Made by a program: the position numbers and the translations under genes | The notes under the pieces: generated by a model | The model's database searches: none | The model's input: the letters and a program-made list of their open reading frames with translations, nothing else | Told to the model about the DNA's origin: nothing | Assembly (NCBI RefSeq): GCF_030272615.1 | Contig: NC_081407.1 | Location: 378,904,179-378,968,178 of the forward strand | DNA length: 64,000 nucleotides | Source: Cryptomeria japonica | Taxonomy: Eukaryota; Streptophyta; Pinopsida; Cupressales; Cupressaceae | Reading direction: 5' to 3' | In this document: piece after piece, positions 33,347-44,648 of the stretch | How positions within the stretch are numbered: the first letter of the stretch is position 1 | Layout: each line of letters begins with the position of its first letter

Positions 33347-33580
33347 TCATAGTGCAAGAGGCAACCTCAATCTCAAAGGTTTAGTTTCAACGTATTTATT
33401 GGTGGAAGAACTCAAGCAAGTTGCAAATTTGACACAAGGACTTTGATTAAGAAATATAACTCCCCCAACAAAATTTTGATTCCTCTTGGATGCCCCATTA
33501 AAGAAATGATAGTAAGCATCATGGGACAATGGGGTTTGATTTGAAAATGACACCATTCCTAGCATTCCTGACTCCCACAA
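33347..33580 (-). pseudogene. RNase H-like relic of a retroelement
   Basis: The minus-strand frame contains HFFNGASKRNQNFVGGVIF, which resembles the first strand of retroelement RNase H domains (normally with D where this has N), and further on SSSTNKYVETKP, resembling the TNNxAE motif. With the first catalytic aspartate replaced and only about 50 aligned residues, it is a dead fragment. The left boundary of the 2.28-kb tandem duplication (33497) cuts through it, so its N-terminal half recurs near 42370-42450. LINE or Ty3-like origin cannot be separated. Confidence 0.45.
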
Positions 33581-34110
33581 AAAGATAAATGGAATTGCAC
33601 AAATATATTATTAAATTTAAATATAATATTGCTAAAATTGACCAAAAATAATTAAACAATAGAAATACAAATACATTAATGTCAAGTGCACAAATTTTCA
33701 CACTAAGCTTATTTTACTCATATCTCAAGTGCAAAACTTTGATGGATTCTTGCAAAGTGTTGGACCACATGAAATAACGACAGTGTCTCATGGAATATGA
33801 CTATCATAGTGTTTAGAAGGTATGTGTTTTTGTCTCAAGGTAATCACACAAACACATATAGAACAATGACAGATAAACACACTTTGTAGACATAGATGAT
33901 TGAGATAAATTTAATTGTCTTGCATCATTAAAAATATCTATTAATTATAGATCATAAATACCCTAGATATAATAAATAAATTGAAATCATCATATAACTT
34001 TATTTATTAACAAACATTCCTCACTAATAATACTAAGGAATAAAATTAATTACATGATCAATCCATCTTGGCTATAAAATATCATGTTGAATTTGAGGTT
34101 GAAACATGAT

Positions 34111-34115
34111 AATAT
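34111..34115 (+). repeat. copia target site duplication, left
   Basis: AATAT immediately before the 5' LTR, repeated at 40707-40711 after the 3' LTR. The empty site at 42985-42989 in unit 2 has it once. Confidence 0.95.
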
Positions 34116-34759
34116 TGTTAGTGCAGGTTTTTTATTTTCTTTATGTTAGGGGATATTTATTTTTCCTACACATATATTATTTAAGCTTGCTTAGGTTAAT
34201 AGGAGTGGTTTATATGAGGACATGTGGCGAAATACTTTAGCTACATGTGTAACTCTCCACCTCACATGGGTAGTTGAGTTACACACCCTCTTTTGGCTTG
34301 TTGTGCCACCTCTCATAACCACTATTTTGTCATTTCCTAAGTGGGTTATGGGGTAGTTGGGTTTCACACCCTCTTTTGGCCTTATGTGCCAACTTTCTCA
34401 ACTCCTTTTTTGTCTTCATGTAAGGAGGTTATGCCACATGTTTTTGGCATTTAGCAAGAAGGTAAAACCTGCCACTTTTTATGGGGAATAGGAGTTAATG
34501 CACCCCTTGGATGTATATGCTTATATTTTTATATATAATAAGCACTATACTCTCACCTTCACTAGTCAAGTTATTGAAGTGATAGCTTGGTGAGAGTCTT
34601 CTCCAAATTCTTCTCTTTGTCTCTATTTCTCTCTCTCATATTGAAATTATCTCCATTCAACTATTTTGATCTTCGATCATCTATTGTGTGAGGAGTTGCA
34701 TGTGATCTATGACTGACATCAGATCTTGGCTCGATTCTTGCTTCTCGCAGAATCTCACA
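34116..34759 (+). repeat. copia 5' LTR
   Basis: Starts TGTTAGTGCAGG and ends GAATCTCACA. It carries a TATA-like ATATATAATA stretch near 34540, a plausible promoter for element transcription. Confidence 0.95.
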
Positions 34760-34771
34760 TGGTGTCAGAGC
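34760..34771 (+). other. copia primer binding site
   Basis: TGGTGTCAGAGC directly abuts the 5' LTR. It is one base from the TGGTATCAGAGC primer site common in plant copia elements (initiator tRNA-Met 3' end). Confidence 0.9.
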
Positions 34772-35786
34772 TTATTGTCTGGTATAGCTCATTGTTTTTT
34801 TTTATTTATTTGAGGGATTTGAGACTTTTATATAGCTAATATTTTCCTTAAAAACTAAGTATGCTCTTCTCCTGCATTCTCGTGTGATCTGGAGAATCAG
34901 AATAGTTTAAAGGAAAATAGCTTCTAGTTAAATCTGGTTTACATGTATGTGTTCTTGTAAGATCTGGGTGATTGCAGCTTTGAGGTAATATTGGAAGCTT
35001 AATAAGAATTTCCAAAGTGTCCATAAGGCTTGATAAAGTCAAAAGTGACTTTTACTTCACCAAAATCAGAATTTGGAGGACATAGTAAAAAATTAGAGTG
35101 AATTTTTTTTTACTGGAGCTGTTTTCATTTGGCTTTAGTATTCCAACTTCTCTTCACTTTCACAAAAAATGATTTTTGGGTTTTCTTCCCAGCATCGAAA
35201 AACTTTTGGGTTTCAGATGGTATTTATAGAAAATTAATAAATTTTGCAGAAATCAAGCTTTAATAGGGCCTAAGCCATTTTTCTATCAGGGAAATTCATC
35301 AACATTTCTAAAAAGTTGCACAACTTTTGCCTCGGGTGTCATATTTTTGCAAACAAATACTTGAAGGAAAGCTGGAAATGAGCACTATCCATTATTATAG
35401 GTCTAATTGAATTTTTTTGCCTTTTTTTATCAGATATTAAAGGTTGTATCTTCTGCTTCTTTTTCTCTTCAACTGGTCATATATATGCCCTCACAACTCT
35501 ATTTTTCAAAAACTAATAGTTGTTGGAAAGGTATTGAGATAAATTAAGTAGTTATAAGGCTAATTTGTTTCAGATCTTGTCTCAAATTATTTGTATTTAA
35601 AATCTCTATTGGTTTCTTAAAAGAATTGTAATATGATAAAAAGCCTTGTAAATGCACTAATTATAAAGTGCCAACCTTGTAATATTTGGGGGGGGTGATT
35701 TCTGATACTAGTGAAAAGGGGGGGTGTCTCTTGTGCCTTCTTTCTTGCACTTTTCCCGATTCTTTGCAATCTTCTTTTCTACTATC
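34772..35786 (+). other. copia untranslated leader
   Basis: About 1 kb between primer site and gag start, with no coding content. Two G runs (about 35690 and 35716) lie shortly before the gag ATG. Long leaders often contain packaging signals, which cannot be identified here. Confidence 0.6.
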
Positions 35787-38700
35787 ATGGATGCATCTAT
35801 AGTTCCACTTTTAACACCATATAATTATTTTGAACGGAAATCTAAGATGATAATATATCTGAAAAGGCATGGATATCATCATGTTACTCTGGGACTTGAA
35901 ATTAAACCTCAAGATGTTGCAGAAAAGATTAAATGGTTTAATAAATGTGATGAAGCTTTTGGTACTCTATATATGTCACTCTCTCCAGACCTTCTTTTTC
36001 ACATTGAATCTGCCACTACACCAAATGCAGTGTGGACCACTTTGGAAAACCTCTTTGGTAAGCAGGATGAGCTAAGAGGTCATCAATTAGAGAATGAACT
36101 CATAGGGTTGAATCCAACCAATTTTGATACTATACAAGACTTCTTCACTAAACTTAAGTCTGTAAGATTGCAGTTGGAATGGTGTGGAACTAAGAAAGAT
36201 GATAAGCAACTGATCTTGAGTATTCTTTCTAAGCTTGGTCCTAACTATTCAGTGTTTGTTTCTACATTCTATGCTACAAAATGTGCCATAGGTACCACAT
36301 TCAAAATGCCTTCTCTGGATGAATTTGCTGCAGAACTCACTAGGGACCAAGACAAATTGGTTCAAATGGGTACAATAAAACCCTCTAAGTCACATGCCTT
36401 AGTTGTAAATCAAGGCACAAAAGAACAAAAAGGGTCTAGTAAGCAAGATAAGAAACAAAAGAACCAAGGAGAGAAGAAGAAAGATCAGAAATTTGCTACT
36501 TCTAAAGTAGATAATCAAACCTCTTCATCAAGAGGTGAACAACCTAAGAAGGAGAAGGTCAAGTGTTCTTATTGTAAGAGGCCTGGTCATGATGAACATA
36601 AGTGTTTAAAGAAACAAATTGATCACCTTTCAAATCTTCTTGAAAAGAATAATATCAAGGTGCCTGATTCAGTCAAACAGAGTTCATCAGAAGGATCTTC
36701 TAAGGATATAGATAAGAGTAAAGGGAAAGGAAAGGGTAAGGCCCTAGTTGTTGTTGCTTCACAACCCAATTCTTAGATAATTGACTCAGGTGCTTCGCAC
36801 CACATGGCTTCTTCAAAAGATGATTTCACCTCTTTACAGCCATGTTCTATGCCTTCCATACTAATGGGTGATGACACTCCTGTTGAAGTGCATGGGAGAG
36901 GGTCTGTTGATGTGGGTGAAGGAACATTTAAGGATGTCCTTTGTGTTCCATCTTTATCAACTAATCTCCTATCTATTTATCAGATCACTCACACTGGTTC
37001 TAGCAGGTGAGTTGAGTTCACACCAGATATAGTGGTAATCAGTGAAATGCATAATGGGTCTACTATTGCTGTGGGAAAAGCAGATCATGAATCCAGATTA
37101 TATCAGTTTTCTCACTTTGTTCCTAACTCTCCTTCAATAGTTTTACTCACTCATGCAAATGAGATTAGTTGTTTGTGGCATCAACGATTTGGCCACTTGA
37201 ACTATCATTACTTGCAACAACTCAGTAAACAGGACATGGTTTCAGGGTTGCCTTCTATTCGATTTTCTGATGGATTTTGCCAGGGATGTATTCTTGGTAA
37301 GCATCTTGAGGAGAAGTATGATAAAACAAAAGCATGGAGAGCTCCACAGCTATTGGAGTTGGTACATAGTGACTTGGCAGGACCATTTCCACAACCATCT
37401 TTCAGCAGGGCTAGATATGTCTTAACATTTATTGATGAATTTTCCAAATTTACATGGGTTTGCTTTCTCAAAAAAAAGTCTGAGGTATTTGAGAATTTTC
37501 TAGATTTCAAAGCTTTTGCAGAGAAACAATCTGGGAAGTTCATCAAGATTCTGCGTACAGATAATGGGGGCGAATATGTTAATAATCAGTTTGAACAATT
37601 TTGTGCTTCAGAAGGTATCAACATGCAGCACACAGTTCCCTACAGCCCTCAATAGAATGGTGTCGCAAAATGGAAGAATAGGTCCTTGAAGGAGATGGCA
37701 AATTGTATGATTCACTCCAAGTCTTTGGCACCTTAGTATTGGGCAGAGGCCATCAATTGTGCATGTTACATCTAGAACCGAGTTCCTCATAAAGCTATGA
37801 AGGGGGTAACTCCTTTTCAAGCTTGGACCAGTCAGAAACCTACAGTTAAGAATTTTAGAGTGTTTGGCTCTCTTGCATGGGCCCACATTCCAGTAGAGAA
37901 ACGCAAGGCTATGGATCCGTAGAGCAAGCCTTGCATATTTTTGGGGTATCTAGATGATGTCAAAGGGTATAGACTTCTCCATCCCTCTACACATGAGTTG
38001 TTCATTAAGAGGAGTGTTCATTTTGAGGAGAGTTCTTCTATTTCTTCTCATACCACTTCTCCATCCACTATCACATTGGAGACATTGCATGATGATGATA
38101 GTTCTTTTGAGGATCTTAATCATCCTAATCCCGATGAGGAGTCTTCTTCCTCCACTTCAGATGGTGACAGTGATTTTGAGGATTCGCATTCTTCTCATAG
38201 TCATCCTTTAGAGGTTGATGATTCTCCCCCAGACTCTCCAGCTTTAGTGCCTCTTTGGGCTCGACAAACTTTTGAGTCAGTAGGAGATTGGCTTGGTGAT
38301 CCATCAGATTCTAGAAGAACTAGGTCACAATTTCAGCAAGCTCCACATCTCTTCATTGCTTCAGCTTTTGATCCACAGTATTTTTGAGAAGCTACAGGTG
38401 TTCCCGAATGGGATGTTGCAATGCAAGAAGAGTTTAATTCCTTGGAAATGAATCACACATGGGATTTAGTTCCTCTTCCTAAGGGAAGGAAACTTGTTCG
38501 ATGCAAGTGGATCTATCGAACAAAATTTGTAGCAAATGGGTCGGTTGATAAGTATAAGGCTCGCTTGGTAGCAAAAGGCTTTTCCCAAGTTCTAGGGGTT
38601 GATTACTCTGAGACTTTTGCTCCAGTTGCTAAGATGAATTCCATCCGGCTTGTCCTTGCTATTGCTACAACCCATCATTGGGAAGTTCATCAGATGGATG

Positions 38701-39884
38701 TCAAGAGTGCATTTCTTCATGGTGACCTTTAGGAGGAAATCTACATGGAGTAGCCACAAGGGTTTGTTCAAGATCCTTCACTTGTGTGTCGACTTCGAAA
38801 GTCTCTCTATGGCCTCAAACAAGCTCCTCGAGCTTGGTATGCCAAGATGGACTCCTTCCTTCTGACAATTGGTTTTACTCGATGCCATTCTGATCCGAAC
38901 ATCTACACTTTGCACCAGGATGATACTCTCACATTTCTAGTTCTCTATGTTGATGACTTGTTGATCACATGGAGTCACTCATCCACCATCAAGGTAGTGA
39001 AAACTACTCTACATGATAGATTTCTGATGTCAGACTTGGGTCTTCTACATTACTTCTTGGGAATTGAGATTACTCAATCTTCTTCAGGCATCTTTCTTGG
39101 ACAGCCCAAGTATGCACTCGATATGCTCTCTAGATTTCGCATGGCTGATTGTAAGCCTGCACCTACTCCTTTTTTATCTGGGGTCAAACTTGAGGCTAAG
39201 TGCTCTTCACCCTTGGTTGATAGCACTTTATATGGACAAATTGTTGGGAGCCTCATCTACTTGACTCATACGAGACCTGACATTTCATATGTTGTGGGTA
39301 TGGTCTCTAGATTCATGCAGGAGCCACATGAGTTGCATTGGAAAGCAGCTAAGTGGATTCTCCACTACATTCAAGGTACTCACAATTATGGAATTTAGTA
39401 TGCAGTAGGCATGGATATTGACTTGGTGGGATATACGGATTCAGATTGGGCGGGTGATTCTCAAGATCACAAATCCACTTCAGGGTATTGCTTCTCACTT
39501 GGTTCTGGTCTAGTTTGTTTGTCGAGTAAGAAGCAGTCTACAATTGCTCTTTCATCAATAGAGGCTGAGTATCGAGGGGCAGTTAATGCCACCACTGAGG
39601 CTATTTGGCTTCAGAATATTCTTACTGAGTTTGGTATTCCAGTTAGGAAGCCTACTATCATCTTTTGTGATAATCAAAATGTTATACAGATCTCAAGAAA
39701 TCCAGTTCATCACCAGAGGATGAAACATATTGAGATACATATGCACTATATTCGGGAGCTCATTCAGGAAAGCATCATTGATCTTAAGTATTGTTCTACA
39801 ACGGAGCAAACTGCGGACATCTTCACCAAACCCTTCACCAAAAGCAAGTTCCTTCGTTTGTGATCTTTGCTTAGGATACGATAG
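35787..39884 (+). pseudogene. copia gag-pol polyprotein, 11 premature stops in one unbroken frame
   Basis: The ATG at 35787 opens a gag of about 330 codons with a CCHC knuckle (CSYCKRPGHDEHKC). Then follow the protease DSGASHH (about 36783), the integrase zinc region (HQRFGHLN, CQGC) and integrase core (VHSDLAGP, FIDEFSKF, RTDNGGEY). The reverse transcriptase has VDVKSAFLHGD-type sequence (here MDVKSAFLHGDL) and YVDD near 38950; RNase H has GYTDSDWAGD and SSIEAEYRG. All parts are in the same frame, with no frameshift over about 4.1 kb. Stops: TAG at 36774, 37653, 37734, 37773, 37920, 38730, 38751 and 39396; TGA at 37008, 38385 and 39861; no TAA. The likely natural stop is TAG 39882-39884. Catalytic motifs are intact, so loss is by nonsense changes only. 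Confidence 0.93.
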
Positions 39885-40056
39885 GTGTCTACTCCAGGAG
39901 GGACTTCTTAGTCCTTCTTTGTTTCTCTCCTTATTTAGGGGGGGGTTATTCCTCTTATGGGTGGCTTCTTCTTTTGGGGGGGCTATCTATGTACATGGGT
40001 ACCTAACATGGTTGCATTTGCCGGGACCCATATTTTCACCCACCTAAGCTATGCTT

Positions 40057-40065
40057 AAGGGGGGG
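40057..40065 (+). other. copia polypurine tract
   Basis: AAGGGGGGG immediately before the 3' LTR, the expected plus-strand primer site. Other G runs occur in the 170 bp upstream (about 39939 and 39976). Confidence 0.88.
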
Positions 40066-40706
40066 TGTTAGTGTAGGTTTTTTATTTTCCTTATGTTAGG
40101 GGATATTTATTTTTCCTACACATATTATTTAAGCTTGCTTAGGTTAATAGGAGTGGTTTATATGAGGACACGTGGTGAAATAGTTCAGCTACATGTGTAA
40201 CTCTCCACCTCACATGGGTAGTTGAGTTACACACCCTCTTTTGGCTTATTGTGCCACCTCTCATAATCACTATTTTGTCATTTCCTAAGTGGGTTATGGG
40301 GTAGTTGGGTTTCACACCCTCTTTTGGCCTTATGTGCCAACTTTCTCAACTCCTTTTTTGTCTTCATGTAAGGAGGTTATGCCACATGTTTTGGCATTTA
40401 CCAAGAAGGTAAAGCCTCCCACTTTTTATTGGGAATAGGAGTTAATGCACCCCTTGGATGTATATGCTTATATTTTTCTATATAATAATTACTATACTCT
40501 CACCTTCACTAGTCAAGTTATTGAAGTGATGGCTTGCTGAGAGTCTTCTCCAAATTCTCCACTTTGTCTCTATTTCTCTGTCTCATATTGAAATTATCTC
40601 CATTCAGCTATTTTGATCTTCGATCATCTGTTGTGTGAGGAGTTGCATGTGATCTATGACCGACATAAAATCTTGGCTCGATTCTTGCTTCTTGTAGAAT
40701 CTCACA
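40066..40706 (+). repeat. copia 3' LTR
   Basis: Starts TGTTAGTGTAGG and ends GAATCTCACA. About 27 substitutions and a few indels separate it from the 5' LTR; many are C/T or G/A. Confidence 0.95.
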
Positions 40707-40711
40707 AATAT
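40707..40711 (+). repeat. copia target site duplication, right
   Basis: AATAT directly after the 3' LTR, matching 34111-34115. Confidence 0.95.
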
Positions 40712-42370
40712 TAATTCTTTCCAATATGCCTTTCATTGTTGATTAAAACCATTTCACAACCCTATTTGTGATAAAAAGAACATTTCAAATTACTAATGTT
40801 ATGATCAACTAAATTCCCTAATAGGAAATGATGTTGATGGATGAGGTAACTCTTATTTGCAATTGACTATACTTAGAACTTGAAGAATGTATTGCTAAAA
40901 ATATAAGAATAAACTTGTATTTGTATTCAATATTGTACTTCATTAGTGTAGAGCACAAGGTAAAGTATGTGTTGTACAACCTTCATTGTAGGTAGATAAA
41001 ATGAATTACTTTGGTCAAACATATAAACACAATTTGAATCATGTTTCACCATTCAATGAAGGAATTCATGTACAAATAAAATTTCGCAAGATATAATTTA
41101 TTTAAGATTTATCTTTTTAGATGTTTTTTTTTTATGAGTTTCATAGTAAATGCACTCTACTTTGTGTGGTGTGCTTCACGACATGATCTTCTCATTTTTT
41201 TAGTGATAAATTGTGTTCTTCATAGCATATTGGTGGAATGTGGTAGTATTGGCATGACTATTTAACCATTGAAGAGCTTTGAACAATAAAAAATAATTAT
41301 ATTTATGCAAGATATGCATGATTTTCATGGATTAGAAACTATTGATATCCGTGAGGGAGGATTACTTTCTTTTAATCACATGTTTGTCTTTCATGTCACC
41401 ACTATCTTTAATCTACAATAGTACAGTCTCTAACTCTATTGTATTATTATAATATTATATAATATTATTATTTATCTTTATTTATTATCTCTATATACTA
41501 TTATATTTATTCTACTTCCAATGCATCTGAAAGAAAATATTAGAAATTATAATTCAAAGAAGTGTTTATCTATCAATTATCAAAATTAACTAAATATTTT
41601 TATTTCTCCCAATTTATAATATTATAAATGTAATGCCATAAATTTCATAATGAAAATAGAATACACACCATTTTATTTTATTTTGTTTTTGAAAGATCTT
41701 TTAACTCTAAGGTTTGATTTGATACTTACATGAGGTAGAGAATGGAACCATTTGGCATAATTCTAGTGGGTGAACAAATATTCACATGCATATTTTGTAA
41801 CATAGATTATAGTATTATGTGATTAGTATCGTAGAAAGGTCTTTCAAGGATAGCTATTTGGACAATTATTCCTTGGTGGGTGACCATCTATTGATAGAGA
41901 GTGATTAAGTTTTCTCAAGATAGGCGTAGCATTAGGTCATCATGTTGAATTTCTAATGTCATTAGTTAGAGAGTTAATTTAATTTAGTAATAAAGTTTAA
42001 ATGTCTCATCAAATAGAAAAGAGGATCTAGGAGAAAATGATCTACACAAATTATCGATAATGCAAAAACCCCAATGATATAGGTGATAATGGAAGGGGGC
42101 TCATGGTTGTGGCTTGGATAAACCAAGCGATAATTTCTATAGCTTGGTGTAGAATTATACTATTTTTACATTGCTATTAAAATAATCCACACATTTTCTT
42201 GATTATTGCCACAATGTATTGGCTTATAGATCATTGAATTTGTGTGTAGTTACGTAGTGTTGAAACTAGGCAGTGTTAGATATGTCTACAACTTTTGCAA
42301 TAAAAAATGTTGACTAAATGTATAAGTAACACCACTTTCCTTGATCAATTTACCAAAAAAATATTATTTA

Positions 42371-44648
42371 TTAAAGAAATGATAGTAAGCATCATGGGAC
42401 AATGGGGTTTGATTTGAAAATGACACCATTCCTAGCATTCCTGACCCCCACAAAAAGATAAATGGAATTGCACAAATATATTATTAAATTTAAATATAAT
42501 ATTGCTAAAATTGATTAAAAATCATTAAACAATAGAAATACAAATACATTAATGTCAAGTGCACAAATTTTCACACTAAGCTTATTTTACTCATATCTCA
42601 AGTGCAAAACTTTGATGGATTCTTGTAAAGTGTTGGACCACATGAAATAACGACAGTGTCTCATGGAATATGACTATCATTGTGTTTAGAAGGTATGTGT
42701 TTTTCTCTCAAGGTAATCACACAAACATATATAGAACAATGACAGATAAACACACTTTGTAGACATAGATGATTGAGATAAATTTAATTTGTCTTGCATC
42801 ATTAAAAATATCTATTAATTATAGATCATAAATACACTAGATATAATAAATAAATTGAAATCATCATACAACTTTATTTATTAACAAACATTCCTCACTA
42901 ATAATACTAAAGAATAAAATTAATTACATGATCGATCCATCTTGCCTATAAAATATCATGTTGAATTCGAGGTTGAAACATGATAATATTAATTCTTTTC
43001 AATATGCCTTTCATTGTTGATTAAAACCATTTCACAACCCTATTTGTGATAAATAGAACATTTCAAATTACTGATGTTATGATCAACTAAATTCCCTAAT
43101 AGGAAATGATGTTGATGGATGGGGTAACTCTTATTTGCAATTGACTATACTTAGAACTTGATGAATGTATTGCTAAAAATATAAGAATAAACTTGTATTT
43201 GTATTCAATATTGTACTTCATTAGTGTAGAGTACAAGGTAAAGTATGTGTTGTACAACCTTCATTGTAGGTAGATAAAATGAATTACTTTGGTCAAACAT
43301 ATAAACACAATTTGAATCATGTTTCACCATTCAATGACGGAATTCATCTACAAATAAAATTTCACAAGATATAATTTATTAAAGATTTATCTTTTTAGAT
43401 GTTTTGTTTTTATGAGTTTCATAGTAAATGTACTCTACTTTGTGTGGTGTGCTTCATGACATGATCTTCTCATTTTTTTAGTGATAAATTGTGTTCTTTA
43501 TAGCGTATTGGTGGAATGTGGTAGTATTGGCATGACTATTTAACCATTGAAGAGCTTCAAACAATAAAAAATAATTATATTTATGCAAGATATGCATGAT
43601 TTTCATGGATTAGAAACTATTGATATCCGTGAGGGAGGATTACTTTCTTTTAATCACATGTTTGTCTTTCATGTCACCACTATCTTTAATCTACAATAGT
43701 ACAGTCTCTAACTCTATTGTATTATTATAATATTATATAATATTATTATTTATCTTTATTTATTATCTCTATATACTGTTATATCTATTCTACTTCCAAT
43801 GCATTTGAAAGAAAATATTATAAATTATAATTAAAAAAAGTGTTTATCTATCAATTATCAAAATTAACTAAATATTTTTATTTCTCCCAATTTATAATAT
43901 TATAAATGTAATGCCAGAAATTTCATAATGAAAATAGAATACGCACCATTTTCTTTTATTTTGTTTTTGAAAGATCTTTTAACTCTAAGGTCTGATTTGA
44001 TACTTACATGAGGTAGAGAATGGAACCATTTGGCATAATTCTAGTGGGTGAACAAATATTCACATGCATATTTTGTAACATAGATTATATCATTATGCGA
44101 TTAGTATCATAGAAAGGTCTTTGAAGGATAGCTATTTGGACAATTATTCCTTGGTAGTTGACCATCAATTGATAGAGAGTGATTAAGTTTTCCCAAGATA
44201 GGCTTAGCATTAGGTCATCATGTTGAATTTCTAATGTCATTAGTTAGAGAGTTAATTTAATTTAGTAATAAAGTTTAAATGTCTCATCAAATAGAAAAGA
44301 GGATCTAGGAGAAAATGATCTACATAAATTATCGATAATGCAAAAACCCAAATGATATAGGTGATAATGGAAGGGGGTTCATGGTTGCGGCTTGGATACA
44401 CCAAGCTATAATTTCTATAGCTTGGTGTAGAATTATACTATTTTTACATTACTATTAAAATAATCCACACATTTTCCTAATTATTGCCACAATGTATTGG
44501 CTTATAGATCATTGAATTTGTGTGTAGTTACGTAGTGTTGAAACTAGGTAGCGCTAGATATGTCTACAACTTTTCCAATAAAAAATGTTCACTAAATGTA
44601 TAAGTAACACCACTTTCCTTGATCAATTTACCAAAAAAATATTATTTA
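42371..44648 (+). repeat. tandem duplication unit 2 (empty of copia)
   Basis: A 2,278-bp direct copy of the unit-1 sequence. At 42985-42989 it carries a single AATAT where unit 1 has the copia element, so it is the pre-insertion form. No gene recognised within it. Confidence 0.93.

Larger units (their letters stand above)
34116..40706 (+). mobile_element. complete Ty1/copia LTR retrotransposon, 6,591 bp, coding region dead
   Basis: The element has TG...CA LTRs of 644 and 641 bp, a primer binding site complementary to initiator methionine tRNA, a roughly 1-kb leader, a gag-pol frame in the copia order (gag, protease, integrase, reverse transcriptase, RNase H), a polypurine tract and a 5-bp target duplication. 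The LTRs differ at about 27 positions plus a few short indels (about 4%), so it is not young. Domain order and the YVDD polymerase motif place it in copia rather than Ty3/gypsy. Confidence 0.96.
33497..42370 (+). repeat. tandem duplication unit 1 (with copia insertion)
   Basis: Direct repeat partner of 42371-44648. Removing the copia element and one 5-bp target copy leaves 2,278 bp, the same length as unit 2. Identity outside the insertion is about 97% by manual comparison (about 65 substitutions). The junction between units reads ATTATTTATTAAAG, where the end of unit 1 meets the start of unit 2. The duplicated DNA itself has no recognisable gene apart from the RNase H relic at its left edge. 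Confidence 0.93.

Noticed and set aside
35787-39884. Copia as a potentially active element
   Set aside because: Catalytic motifs and LTR signals are present, but eleven premature stops make self-encoded activity impossible.
33497-44648. Tandem units as LTRs of a larger element
   Set aside because: The units do not begin TG and end CA, they are directly adjacent with nothing between them, and the real LTR element sits inside one unit.
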